A stretch of DNA of 64,000 nt from Liolophura sinensis (GCF_032854445.1 NC_088304.1:9499704-9563703), one strand, 5' to 3'; shown: positions 35,415 through 47,099, numbered from the stretch's first letter. The notes: a model not told the origin generated them from the sequence alone. Numbers and translations are program-made.

Positions 35415-36669
35415 TTTCTAAATTCGTGTTTTACCTTCGAATACTCAGGCTAATTCAATATGGTCAACCTGTCCATTTTTGGCTCAGTGCAAAACAAGGA
35501 ATTCCAAATGGTATCTGAACTTCTACTGGTTTTATAATATAGACGGACCTACTAAGCCTCATAAATCTCAGTGAAAATGTGCCTCCAAAGAGAAAGAGGT
35601 GGGGGAGGTGGCAGGGGGAGGGGTGGAGTTAGCAATAGATAATATTGCTATTCACTCTCTACGAACTACAAGCCTTGCAGCCAGCTTGGAAATGGCGTAG
35701 CCCATTCGTCTCGCCGATTCCTTGGACATTCATCACCAATATTGACCTGCTGTCAATTTCCCTACGGCTATCTGAGCTCTTTGTCAACAGTGCTAACGTT
35801 CATCTTCTCCGTCCGTTGAGCTTATTTACCAAACAGTTAGAACGCAAGCAAACGTATTCCTTAAGAACCAATTAATATCTAACACTTCATAAAGGCCTAG
35901 AGACAGAAGATATCCTTTACCAATACAAAACGGAAATCTAAAGACAGAATTTTGACATTCTTACATTATTGGTGAATAAAGCATAGCAAAGTTTTCAAAT
36001 GTACATAAAGTATTGTGCAATGTTCAAAATGAAACCATTTTCAGGGAACAGATGGAAAAACGCCATGTCCAATTTTGGAGATGTCGAATTGATTTTCTGA
36101 AAACAATTTTTCAAGCGTGACACTTTTACCCACCACACGGCTATGGATTTTTTGGTTATTGTCTAACATGCAAATATGTGAATTTTCGTGAAAAATCGTT
36201 ACAATGTTATTTAACATGGAATGTGTTATAGGACCAGATCAAACTCTGGGGATTCAATATTTCAGCATGCTGGTCACATAATAAAATGCTAAAATATTGA
36301 GTCAAAACCAAGCTTTCGTTTTTCGGAGTTACGCTACTTGTGCATTACGTGAAACTTGTCAGTGGATCTACTGGTGGTAGCGGTGGTAATGTGGTAATAT
36401 AGTAGCAGGCTTTTCCACGAACCACAATCCTGCCAAACAAAGGGTAATTATCCTGAGAGAGAATGTTAGCAAAAGGGTATCAGATATTTATGAAATTAAT
36501 AGGACATGGTATGCAGTTTGTACCATCATTAACTCGGGCAGATATGTTTGCCGTTTTTGACAAATTCATAACCAACAATACTTGAGTATTAATTTTACCT
36601 GCGTTTTTCTGCGCAAGGTGGAAAGGAGAACATCTCATAAGTACTAATTATAATTTTGACCTAAACGAG
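35415..36669. other. Unrecognised intergenic DNA
   Basis: No supported feature. Confidence 0.4.
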
Positions 36670-36985
36670 CAGTCGAGGTTGAGGTCGAATGACCTGGGAT
36701 CAAACCCCAATAGGGTCATACCAAAAAGTTTTAAAATGGTATTTTTGTTTGGCGCTCAGCATTAAGAGACTACAACAAGGAAACAGCACTGGTTGGCTCG
36801 ATGTCATCATAATGTGAGGGTGGAGTGTTATGTCTTGTGTCTTTGGTATGATTCTTCAGTGATGGCATGGACACGCCCTGCCACCTGAAGACCCATATAT
36901 AGCACACCTAATGACTCCTCATCACCATGCAACTGAACAATTGTTATTAAAGTTCGACGTAAAGACCCACGCATACGTATACATA
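36670..36985 (+). mobile_element. tRNA-headed SINE (family F)
   Basis: Head with GGTCGAATGACCTGGGATCA and AACCCCAATAGGGTC; body with GGCGCTCAGCATTAAGAGAC, TAATGTGAGGGTGGAGTG, GTGATGGCATGGACACG, GCCCTGCCACC.GAAGAC; 3' part with GAACAATTGTTATTAAAGTT. I have seen this layout in bivalve sequences; the family name is left open. Confidence 0.65.
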
Positions 36986-37027
36986 CTAAACCATAATAAG
37001 TACTTGAGTGGTTTCTACTTCATCAAA

Positions 37028-37378
37028 CGCCAATATTCACGAGCCACGGGTTCACTCCCGCCGACATCGAATTTGTAGATTTCCCTCCCTCTCGCTGTTC
37101 ATAGGGTATTGGTGACAATAGCATGTCAAGGCTGTTCGCAGGGCCGTTTCCTCATTGCTTCGTTCGTTCAAGATCACTTGTCTCCAACCGTTCTGGCGCG
37201 CATATCTGTGCATAACTGTACATCAGATATGGGAAAGCTCGTCAGATTCTTGCCAGATGTCGGTGGTTTATGACAGACACTCTAGTTCCTCCACCCATGA
37301 AACTGCCCATCGTCGTATGCGCAGACACTTTTGAAAATGGCGATAAACAACAATTAAATAAATAAATAAATATTTTTA
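37028..37378 (+). mobile_element. SINE (family G) with AAATA tail
   Basis: CACGGGTTCACTCCCGCC (box B-like) at the head, TTTGTAGATTTCCCTCCCTC, CAAGGCTGTTCGCAGGGCCG, CACTCTAGTTCCTCCACCCA, then AACAACAATTAAATAAATAA. A 5' half of the same family is at 47100-47235. Confidence 0.75.
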
Positions 37379-37639
37379 ACAAATAAGTGTAAGAGGGTTC
37401 CTCAGATTTAAGCATGTCCGAAGTGATTATTTACATTAGACGTTTTGACATTAAATTATCAGCAATCGTGCAGTAAATGAAATTCTGTACCCACCTCAAA
37501 TACTAAATTAAAAAATCAGCCTCTTCAGCAGCGCACAGCGAACAGTTTTTAACATTGCATATGTATGTTTATCACCAATGAGATGAAACTGTGTTGATCT
37601 GATTGGCTGAATTAAATGGCAAACATACGATATAATAAA
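37379..37639. other. Unrecognised spacer
   Basis: Nothing supported. Confidence 0.4.
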
Positions 37640-37765
37640 TGACGTAGAGCGCACGGAGTGAAACCAGAGCAGCTGCGACAGTGTGATAGCTGGCAATGAT
37701 TACACGTAACCAGGGAAATACAGCCTCTTGCCAGTTACCTCGGTTAGAGTCTGTTTTTGACGGAG
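37640..37765 (-). repeat. Dispersed repeat B, partial reversed copy
   Basis: Carries AACCAGAGCAGC, CGACAGTGTGATAGCTGGCA, ACACGTAACC, TTGCCAGTTACCTC, i.e. the reverse complement of 1180-1260. Confidence 0.7.
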
Positions 37766-38699
37766 AAAACATTATTTAATAAACTCTTCTCTTACCAATG
37801 ATTATTTGACCTCTATCCAAGGCACACCGCAAAAGTACCGAGGAATCATAATAATACCCTAGAAATAAAGAAGAAGACATTCGGGAGAAAGGCCACTTAT
37901 GAATCTAACAGAACACAAACAAAATTCTTTGTCAATAGGTCTCTTTAATACTTTACAAAATCCTTCTCACCGGTAAAAAAAAACACATTTCATAACAATA
38001 GTGAAAAGGTCTTCTTGACTTCCTGAGACAACTTTCTTGAGAGCACATTGTAGCTTACTAAACAGTAACCAGGTAGACCAAAAAAAATTCCATTCCCAGC
38101 TTTCAATCAATAAAACCTTTTATAGAATGAAAAACATATATCTTTTCAAATAAAGCATAATACACGTATACGTAAAACACATGAGGAAATGTCTTCGGAC
38201 AATATCCGTCATATTTCACTTGCCTAAGAGTGTCTCTAAGATCCAATCTCACACCTGCGCATGTGTTGTATATTCTTGCATTTTTTCCTTATAAAAGATC
38301 CAGAAATCAGTACAGATACAAGTGCGCTTGATGACTCCGAGTCGATAACACCAAGACCCATTTACAAATTAACCATCAACCCACGCAGGAAGTTACATAA
38401 AATATTGTCTTTAATTACATCACCCTCTTTGCCAAGTGGTATCTTTTCATTAAAAATGGCGAGGAAAACAATTCCGAAAAAACAACACTCAACTGTGTGT
38501 ATGATTGTCTTGTATCTGAATAGTTAAATCAACTTTTTTCTTTATATCTTGTTTTTTATTTTTTATTTATTTTTTTTAGGCAAAATAAAAGATCTACACA
38601 GGAAATAATTTTCACAGAATTCTGGGTTTATGCTGTCAGGCACTGATTCAAGACATGTTTTTACATAATTAAATAAATTCTGCTCAACTTCCTTTTAGT
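37766..38699. other. Unrecognised intergenic DNA
   Basis: No supported feature. Confidence 0.4.
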
Positions 38700-38704
38700 T
38701 CCGC

Positions 38705-38830
38705 ATTTTATGATCTGAATAGCTGTGATTGGCTGGCCTCTGACGGGCTACATAAAGAGGTCAAAATCGCAGTATAAATCGTTTTCTGCTGTAGACATCG
38801 TTTTCTGCTGTAAAGCGAGAGAGCTTATGT
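38705..38830 (+). promoter_or_regulatory. Weak promoter-like stretch
   Basis: GTGATTGGCTGG (inverted CCAAT), TATAAAT at 38773-38779, and a 19-bp tandem pair ATCGTTTTCTGCTGTAGAC / ATCGTTTTCTGCTGTAAAG. No gene downstream could be supported. Confidence 0.2.
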
Positions 38831-39114
38831 GTATCCTACTATGTTTTATGAGGTTCCATACACCAACGTTTGGTAGGTACCTACTACAATAAATAACTGT
38901 TGACAGGTCTGAACCTCCATGTTAATAAAGACGGGGAGCTTCGTCAGTTAGCTACTGTCCAATCAGTTTTATGAAAAATTTCATCGGTCAACCCCTATCT
39001 GGAATTTGACTGGCGTTGTGTCATGGGATGAGGAGATTTCAGGGCCTACAGATTTTTGGACAGTGCTGGAAGGTTATCATGTAAGTAAATGGAAAGTTAA
39101 TTGTGTATCGCGTT
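38831..39114. other. Unrecognised spacer
   Basis: No supported feature. Confidence 0.35.
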
Positions 39115-39304
39115 CAGTCCTGTTGTTCAGTCCTGTCGTTCACTCCGGTTATTCAGTCCTGTCGGTCAGTCCTGTCGGTCAGTCCTGTTGTTCAGTCCTT
39201 ATATTCAGACCTGTTGTTCAGTCCTGTCGTTCAGTCCGGTCGTTCAGTCCTGTTGTTCAGTCCGGTCGTTCAGTCCTGTTGTTCAGTCCGGTCGTTTAGT
39301 CCTG
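39115..39304 (+). repeat. 13-bp minisatellite, about 14 units
   Basis: Unit CCTGTTGTTCAGT with variants CCTGTCGTTCAGT and CCGGTCGTTCAGT. Three plus-strand frames stay open through it. Confidence 0.93.
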
Positions 39305-39542
39305 CCTGTGCCATAACGTTTCGACAGCAAACTGGTTCCCCGGATGTACTGCAGGAACACAATGTTTAGTTAGGCTTGGACTGAAATCCCTATTCCGCGG
39401 GAAAAAAATCACCCCATTGGTAAAATATTGAAAAACTAGAAGGTGAGGTGGAGTTTTTTCCTCAGAACGGTCGCAATTTGAGTCTCAACTGACGAATAAC
39501 GCAGTTTTAGGAAATGTAGGCTGAGGAAAAGAATGTACTCAA

Positions 39543-39734
39543 AGATGTACAGCATAGACAGTAAAAACAAAGCAGGGATGACAGTGTGATAGACGTACAG
39601 CACGGAGAGTAAAACCAGAGCATCGACGACAGTGTTATAGATGTACAGTATAGAGAATAAAACCAGAGCAGCAACGACAGTGTGATAGACGTACAGTATA
39701 GAGAATAAAACCAGAGCAGCGGTGACAGTGTGGT
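39543..39734 (-). repeat. Four 48-bp tandem units grown from repeat B
   Basis: Each unit begins AGATGTACAG or AGACGTACAG, continues TATAGAGAATAAAACCAGAG, and ends CGACAGTGTGAT. The sequence that follows (39735-39880) is a reversed single copy of repeat B, so the array is a local amplification of part of that element. Confidence 0.9.
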
Positions 39735-39880
39735 ATCTGGTCAACGGTCACACGTAACCGGTGAAACCTGGTCTCTTGTCAATTTACCTCAGAGTTGTAT
39801 TCTAACTGTTCATGTAAATGCTTCAGTAGCAGCAAATTCCACGTCCCCTGGCACCATGACAAAAACATGCCGCAATGTAA
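39735..39880 (-). repeat. Dispersed repeat B, partial reversed copy
   Basis: GGTCACACGTAACCGGTGAA, AATTTACCTCAG, TCTAACTGTTCATGTAAATG and GGCACCATG are the complement of blocks at 1090-1210. Confidence 0.75.
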
Positions 39881-40883
39881 ATGACAAGTGGAGCAAAGAA
39901 TGATTTGCACAGTTTTATCCGGGTATTGTTACCTTTTCCCGCACAATGACGTTATGAGTCCTATCGGACGAGTTCATTGGTTTCGTTGTGACAATATCGG
40001 ACAACTGGAATCGATTTTAACGGAAAAGTTTTAGAATTCTTCATTAACCGTTAAAGAGATAAGAAATTGATGCTGAAGTAAGGGTTAAAGCTACGAGTAT
40101 AGTTCAAACTAATAAAACACAAATTTTAAGTGCAAAATTAAACAAATAGGAAAGTATAAAACTCTGTCCAATATCAATATAAGTATTTCATTGTTACATT
40201 AATGTAAACTTGTGCAACGGATACACGATAGCCTGCTTTTCAGTTCCTTTGTCACAGCCATTTTCATACTGTGCATAAATCCAGCAATGCGTTTTGTGTC
40301 ATTTTCAACCAATCTTTACCATAAAATTAAGAGGCTATAGATAATGAAGACAAATACCATCACTGTGTTACTTATATTTGCTCTCGTATGTTACTTGTTA
40401 CATTCGAAACACATCGAATATTAATTATCCTCCATTCAAGACAATTTCAGGCCAATCGATCATGGATTACGTCAAGACACTGTGCATTTAACTAGCCAAT
40501 CAGCGTCGAGTCTGTATCTTTTTAAGTGCTCGGATACACGAACTGACTGAACTAAATGCATCGAGGTATTTTCCTCGTCTCGTATCAATTGAGGTGCGAT
40601 GTAAAGAGACAGAGTTTATACGACGTCATGCTGTACGGACAGATAAACACTGAGAAACATCAGAGCTCAGTTTAAGGCTTGGATAATGGTTTCACAAAAG
40701 ACAGCTTTTCAACGTCAACAGAAACATCATTTCAAGTTAAGTCAAAACAATGCCATGCTTAAATCTTCGATATCATTTATGATCCAGACAATACACAAAA
40801 TTAAGGCCTCTGACGGAAGTATTTTCGACGAAATGAGGTCTAAGCAAGGCTTCATATAACCCTATATTTACCCTATGTTTCCG
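39881..40883. other. 3' flank of the receptor gene, unrecognised
   Basis: Lies downstream of the minus-strand GPCR. Contains CCAATCAGCG near 40497 on the plus strand, but no gene I can support there. Confidence 0.35.
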
Positions 40884-41912
40884 TCAAACACTTTGGGCGC
40901 GCCTTGGCCTTTGGGATTCCAGATTGGCCAAGAATAGGTGTCTGCGAAACCGTCTTCCGGTTAAAAAATACAAGAAAAAGTTGATCGAGTGGTTCAAGTC
41001 TGACAATATCCTTACAGTCGTCGATGCGTTTTTCAAATCGGGTGAGGCGTAGTAATGCCATTTCCCGATGACGATGGAGAAAATCACGCCTGGAATTGTC
41101 AGCAATATAAACATGGCAGACACCGTAACCAACATGGCGGTCAGCTGGACCTGCTGCTTGCGCTTTTGGACGGATCCGGGCTGACAAGACTTTCGGGCAC
41201 CAATGACGATGAGAGAATTCAGGGCAATCAAAGAAATACAGGGTAAAATAACGGCGAAACTGCCTTCTGTCCAGAACCAGATTTTCACGATGAAATGTTT
41301 GAAGTCTTGGTGAGGCAGGCAATAGTAACGGGATCGAGAATCCGACACTTGTTCAAACAAAATCAAATGAACACTGTTAATGGCCAAGAAAAACATGACG
41401 ATGCCAAATGTCACCATTGAGGTGGTCCTTAACGTGCTGATTTTGTAAATCCAGAGTGGGTACCACGTGGCTACAAAGCGTTCAGTTGTCATGACAACGA
41501 TTATCCAATTGGCTATCATTGGTAAAGTGTTCATCAGGTACGGGAAAATTTTACAGCCAGAATGGCCGATGTTGACGTTGTGAAATGATAGCTGCATGTA
41601 CGCAGTTTTGGAAAGAAGAGACAACGTGTCGGCGAGAGCGAGAAAAATGATACATAATGATGATGACGTCACAGGATGCAGCCTAACTATTGTCACGATC
41701 GACACAGTGTTGCCTAGGAAGCCGACAATGGTGACGGACGTCAAAATCCACAAGTAAAACGAATCTTTATAATATTCAACCGGAAATATGGTCGACGCTT
41801 GGTCCGAATACCCGCGAGTGAATCCGGACTGTGAAGTCGAGTCCTGGTAAGAATGGTAGTTAGACATCCAAAGGCTGACGTTTCCATCAGGGTCATCGGA
41901 ATGCTGCGACAT
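40884..41912 (-). CDS. Rhodopsin-family GPCR, neuropeptide-receptor-like (FMRFamide receptor/GPR139-like group)
   Basis: A complete 342-residue seven-helix receptor in one exon. The ATG at 41912-41910 is fixed by an in-frame TGA two codons upstream and has G at -3. The N-terminus (1-50) is extracellular with an N-glycosylation site at N11. Helix 1 has GFLGN (N68); helix 2 LALAD (D95); C120 at the start of helix 3 pairs with C198 in loop 2; helix 3 ends ERF (144-146) in place of DRY; helix 5 has P224; helix 6 P274 without the usual FxxCWxP; helix 7 reads LNHSINFFLY (306-315), i.e. NPxxY changed to NFFLY; a basic helix 8 follows (GRRFRRH). It should sit in the plasma membrane and couple to G proteins. 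ERF and NFFLY are shared by many protostome peptide receptors, hence the group; the ligand is not predictable. No second copy lies in the window. Confidence 0.9.
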   Translation of the reverse strand: MSQHSDDPDGNVSLWMSNYHSYQDSTSQSGFTRGYSDQASTIFPVEYYKDSFYLWILTSVTIVGFLGNTVSIVTIVRLHPVTSSSLCIIFLALADTLSLLSKTAYMQLSFHNVNIGHSGCKIFPYLMNTLPMIANWIIVVMTTERFVATWYPLWIYKISTLRTTSMVTFGIVMFFLAINSVHLILFEQVSDSRSRYYCLPHQDFKHFIVKIWFWTEGSFAVILPCISLIALNSLIVIGARKSCQPGSVQKRKQQVQLTAMLVTVSAMFILLTIPGVIFSIVIGKWHYYASPDLKNASTTVRILSDLNHSINFFLYFLTGRRFRRHLFLANLESQRPRRAQSV

Positions 41913-43209
41913 TTCTCAGCCGTAGGCTTGACTGGTATCTTATCAGATCTCGAACATTTCACGATCAAATCCAAATGGATGCTAAATAAGTAGGAAACAT
42001 TTTATGAACACAATAACACTAGCTTCCTGGTAAAGAATCCGTCCACAAAAATCCTGTAACGATATCACAGATTCCAAGAAGCAGTTCGATTAGAAGTCTG
42101 ATTGAATTCCAATATACAACCTTGAGTTTGTCTTCCATGAGTGGCACTTAATATTCCTACAGAGATCACAACAATGGGCAACCCTGACGGTGTATACAAG
42201 AGGCTCCACAGCTGAGTAAGAACTCTGTGTTTCCCGTTCAACAGCTACAGCACTTGTCTAATGCATCGTCGCGTTGCGAGCAAGGTCACATGGAATGAGG
42301 CCAATTCCATAGCACACAACAGAAGATCGCTTGTTCCACTTCCTGAAAACTGGGAAATGATTCTCTGAACTTTGTTCAAATAGACCTCAAATATTTGAAA
42401 CTTTCCTTGCCATGAAGAATGGAGAACATCTCCTGCCTAAACAAGTCGGCTCCCTTACTGTTACTGAACATAACACCGCACTGTTTAACCCACTTCGTTA
42501 ATGGAGGGAAAAGATTCTTCGATTTTCAAAAGCCACCCTTGGTTTTAATTTCGCTTAACATAACAGGAATTAAAATCATAAATATAGCACTTCACTGAAA
42601 ATGTGATGATGTTTCCCGGAAACTTGTAATCCAATGCAAGGAAAGGAGAACATCAGACTCTTCGAGTGATAATGTAGTTCACAGTCAAAACTATTTAATT
42701 AGTCTAGACCAAAAACAGAAAATAACTATTCCCTCTGTCAAAGTGTTATGCATATCTTGAAGAAAAGATCACACGACGTTTAGTTCATACAAAAAAATAT
42801 ACATAGAAAAATCACAAAGAAAAGTTTCAGTTGAGTACAAATACCTTGCTTTCGATACCTCCACGGGCACGGAAACTTGATGATGCACAATTGAGCAACA
42901 CGTGACATCTCATGGTGTTTGACCAGTGCATGTAATCACAACCTTGGCACAAAAAACAACCCGCAAGGAAAATACAGTGGGTTTTTTTTATCTCTTGAGT
43001 CCTCTCGGAAGCAAAGGCAAATAAAGTTCTATCTCCTCTAACCGACTGCGGCTTGTCTTGGCCTGGCCTCCACTTGCAAAGAAACACGGTAATACAAATT
43101 CAAGTCGGACAATCCACTCCCATCGCGTCAAGAAAATCACCGGAACGTGTTCTGGTTCGTTTGATCGGTGCCTTTTCTTAAGATAGTGTACTAAGTCACG
43201 AAACACTAG
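41913..43209 (-). other. 5' region of the GPCR gene, possible untranslated exon and intron
   Basis: No coding sequence seen. On the minus strand there is an acceptor-like TTTCCTACTTATTTAG (ending at 41982) and a donor-like CAAG/GTATTTG (boundary 42845/42844), which would give an 863-base intron in the 5' leader. This is inference from short consensus matches only. Confidence 0.2.
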
Positions 43210-43425
43210 GGTCAATGCCTTTAAGTGGCGCGCGCGAATGTGTTTGGAGTATTGAAATCCGCCTTAAGCCAGCTCGCTCGCTGAGTGTGCAGGCCTTCCC
43301 AATCGACGCAGCGATCGCTCAGTGAATGAGGCTGGTGGAACTGAATCTGCACAAATATACACGGCCCCGAACCGCTCCGTTCATTCATCGGCTTCCCGCC
43401 TTCGTAAGCTTCACGTAAACATGAC
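43210..43425 (-). promoter_or_regulatory. CpG-rich candidate promoter of the GPCR gene
   Basis: CpG is far denser here (GCGCGCGCG, CGCTCGCTCG, CGACGCAGCGATCGC, CCCCGAACCGCTCCG) than in the flanking kilobases. A TATA-like GTATATTT lies on the minus strand (43360-43353), about 1.44 kb upstream of the receptor ATG, with TTCAGTTC and CTCATTCACT further along as possible start sites. Confidence 0.35.
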
Positions 43426-43879
43426 GTTTCAGGCCTACCTAACAATGGTGGAATGCTAATGCTGTGGGGTGGTTAGTGTGGAGGTAGAAAGTGGTGTCGG
43501 GGGAAAGGTCAAACAGACCAGCTGCTGAGGAAACTGGTACTTCACAGGCCGTGGATTCTGATCTCGCGTGCCATCTCACAATTACCGTGCATACAAGCGA
43601 AGTAAACATACTTCGGAATGTGTCTGTGATTCCAATGTATAGTATCCCCGTTTGCTCCAAACTGATTGAAAGTTATACCAAGAGAGCTTCCCTATGTCGG
43701 GTACCACGTGTCACTCCGTGATGAAAGCTCGTTATCTATTAATCTCTAACTTTTAGCGAGAGTGTTATATAAATAATGCATTCAAATCTGTGCTATATAA
43801 ATATAGCCCACTTACTCATGGTGCACATACCGTTTTTCGATGAAATTATAAAAATAAGTACACAAACAATCTTCTCTTC
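43426..43879. other. Unrecognised spacer
   Basis: Two opposed short frames cover 43439-43721; neither has a recognised motif. Confidence 0.35.
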
Positions 43880-43990
43880 TGGGCAAGACTCAGGGGAGGC
43901 CACGGGGAACCTTGTCGGGGAGCGGATAAGTCTATCGTCTGTAATATTACTGTCGGCAGGGAATCCGTTGTCAGATAAATGAGGGACATC

Positions 43991-44215
43991 TTTGTCCTAC
44001 TGACCCAGTACGATAATGGCCGGGGAATATCCCCACAAGATGGATTGTCTGGAGTTGCTCGATGACGGGATAAGTGGCTCAAGGCCAGCTACACTGATCG
44101 ACTCTCACACACACAAAAACCAAGCAGATGATCTCTCCAGCCATTCTTTATTAGTGAAACAATGAAGTTGATTGATTTCTGAAATTAGCTGCTTGCATAA
44201 GCAATAAGTTTATCG
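43991..44215 (+). repeat. Near-identical core of D7, left copy
   Basis: Differs at only about ten of ~225 positions from 48972-49195, including long identical runs such as AGATGGATTGTCTGGAGTTG and CAAGCAGATGATCTCTCCAG. Flanks of the same duplication are much more diverged. Confidence 0.9.
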
Positions 44216-44439
44216 TTTTTCTTCAGATCTGTTGTCAGGCCATGTTGGCGCGGAGAGGCTCCGCTAAAAGTAAATTATCACTATTTTTTTTATATAAAGT
44301 TGTGTTTTTGAACGTCGATAAAAGGTTATCCTTAGGTTATTTGTGTAGTGTTTTGAGCCGAAATCGTGTATACGGTTGTAAAAAGAGGCAACTATTATTT
44401 TATTATATTAGGCAACTATGGATATTTGTCAGCGCCCAC

Positions 44440-44525
44440 GATCTAGGCAACCACACGTATCGCCACGATATGGCCGAAATATTACTAATGTGACGTTAAG
44501 CCGTAATCATTCATCCGTTCAACCA
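44440..44525 (+). mobile_element. SINE tail remnant
   Basis: CACGATATGGCCGAAATATT, ACTAATGTGACGTTAAGCCG, then TAATCATTCATCC matches the 3' end type seen near 22155. Only the tail is clear. Confidence 0.5.
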
Positions 44526-45683
44526 CGCCTGGACGACACTCATCCTTATTCACACACACATTGTCAGACCACTAGTATCCCACAGAAATCTTTATTTATC
44601 ATTACAGTTACAATCCCTTTGAAGAATATAAATCAATAATTACGTATACATACATATCTGCTTTTCCACATCAACAATAGCATGAAGAAAGAATTCTTAA
44701 CAGATTAACCATATGTCATTCTTCTTGAAATTGCAGGCTTAGAATTAAGTCATGTTTATCACAGAGCTATAGATCGTATTGCCATGGAAACAGTTCTAAC
44801 AAATGAAGAAGATGACATGGCCGAGTATGACATATATGGCTGATTGCATCAGGGCAAACGTCGGATATATAACACTACATATTGGTGATTACATGTCGAT
44901 CTGGAGTCAAAGCAGCTGCTCTGGACCAGCGCTCAACACGTGTGTTTCTCTAATAGCTTTGACGCCACTTAGTCGGCTTTATAGGGAAGGTACTTCCGAG
45001 AAAGTGCCAACTACTCTCACTAACAGGTCAGCACCATGTTGATGTATTCACAGACACCAACCGTGTTTCGTTGTCTTGATTGTTTCATCGATTGATCCAT
45101 CTGAGCTAAAGTAAAGAATGTAACATCTAATGTAAACGTCGAATGATTAATAGTGCTTGCTTTTTAATCGCTCTAACACACAACATCTCTCGTATGTACA
45201 TCACGGGTGACGAAGTACGTCAGTAACTGGCCAAAAGTCATTGTTTTATACTGGACACCCTATTTTTCTCCATTTACAAAACTGGCCGTAATCATATTGG
45301 TGTAAAATTCTTGACGAGAACTTTACATAATAATCAAAGAAATCAAATTAAATGCAAATTAAATATTTTATGCATGAATTTGCCGATTATTCCCCTAAGA
45401 ATCCATTTGTCACGTGGTCCATGGCCAACATCATCACTCTGCGTGTGCTTTCTTATTATTTGATTTTAAAATCTTGTGTTTATGTCTCTTTCCTTGTTTT
45501 TAAATATTTATTGTCTTGCTGCTTTAACGTTGTCTTAAGATTGGGAAAAACATTTCCGTGACAACATGTTCATTGTCGTCTTCTACCAGTTTTATAGGAT
45601 TTCTATGGTTTTTGTATGGTTTCTATGTTAAAGGTAAGATGCTATTTACTGAATTTCCATGCACTCGTTTATTCTATTTGTTT

Positions 45684-46108
45684 AGAGAATGCTTACAGAA
45701 CATGATTGAGAGAATACATACAGAATATGGCTGAGAGAATGCATACAGAATATGGCTGAGAGAATGCATACAGAATATGACTGAGAGAATGCATACAGAA
45801 TATGACTGAGGGAATGCAAACAGAATATGGCTGAGAGAATGCATACAGAATATGACTGAGAGAATGCATACAGAATATGACTGAGAGAATACATACAGAA
45901 TATGACTGAGAGAATGCATACAGAATATGGCTGAGAGAATGCGTACAGGATATGACTGAGAGAATGCATACAGAATATGGCTGAAAGAATGCATACAGAA
46001 TATGGCTGAGAGAATGCATACAGAATATGACTGAGAGAATGCATACAGAATATGGCTGAAAGAATGCATTCAGAATATGACTGAGAGAATGCATTCAGAA
46101 TTTGATTG
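45684..46108 (+). repeat. 25-bp minisatellite, 17 units
   Basis: Unit TGAGAGAATGCATACAGAAT plus ATGGC or ATGAC. 425 bases are exactly 17 units. Minus-strand frames of 131-144 codons are products of the array (repeating ILYAFSQ / FCMHSLSH) and are not genes. Confidence 0.97.
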
Positions 46109-46189
46109 TCAAGCATTTGACATCTATATCCAACCTATCCCACGGCTCTCCGAATCTCGTAAATGAAGACCGTTTGTGTTTGTTGTTAC

Positions 46190-46376
46190 GACCCGTCACG
46201 TCTCTCTAATGATCATTGCGGTGGAAAACGGCACATAACAAAGGCAATGTAGGCAATTTATGTGTATGTTATAAGAAACTGTTAGAAATCCAAAGAAAAA
46301 AACACTACAATAAGGCTATTAATTTGCAGGCGCCCAGCCCAACCCAACAAAGGAGTTGCATTTAGATTTCATCTTT
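46190..46376 (+). repeat. Left arm of a 1.9-kb inverted repeat
   Basis: Reverse complement of 47924-48100 at roughly 80 per cent by eye: ATTGCGGTGGAAAACGGCAC, AACAAAGGCA, AAGAAACTG, CCCAACCCAACA, and GGAGTTGCATTTAGATTTCA. It ends sharply at CATCTTT. Confidence 0.85.
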
Positions 46377-47099
46377 ACGTATCATCTGCATCATAGAGAT
46401 ATGTTTTTGCATAAATTTGCATTATTATATTCGCAGCAAGATACTCGAAACCTTGGAAAAACTTTATCTTTTTCCTGTGCCTTGGACGAACACGCAAATT
46501 TCATCACACAGTAACGGAGACTCGATTTGAACATACAACCTCACCGGTGAGATTTCAGCCCCACTCAAGCTAGGAATCCTTGTGAATAAATATAAAAAAG
46601 CCAAAACATGTTTTCCAATTTATAAAAAAAAACTAACTCTGCTCGTAAGATAAACATGTCTTGCTATATGAAAACCTAGACACCCACGTATCTTTTCTAC
46701 GGCTTTAATCGAAACAGTTCATTACTGTCTTCCAATATCGGATTTACTCCGGGTATTTGCGGTGAGATTATCGGCTCACAAGACGACGTCACTGATACGT
46801 CAGGATGATGTCTCTGACAATTCAAACAATGGTTGGAATTTAACAAGAAGCACTCTTAGAGTCACTGATTTTGGTACAAAACGGACATGCTTCATCTTGC
46901 AAACTGTGACCCTATGATAACTCACCTTAGATAAGAGATGGTCTTGTTAACCTTCTGGAGTATGAGCCTGAAAGATACTGTAATAAACAACTAGGATAGA
47001 GCCCTAGCCTTTGTTGGCTTTCTTATGTGGGAGGAGGCACTAATTCTATCGAAGACTTTCATATAGTCACTCACGATATATTTATATAAAGTTCATTTT

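Noticed and set aside
38705-38830. Promoter of an unseen gene
   Set aside because: CCAAT and TATA matches alone are weak and no downstream coding region could be supported; kept only as a low-confidence feature.
45674-46116. Three overlapping minus-strand ORFs of 131-144 codons
   Set aside because: All are translations of the 25-bp minisatellite in three frames.
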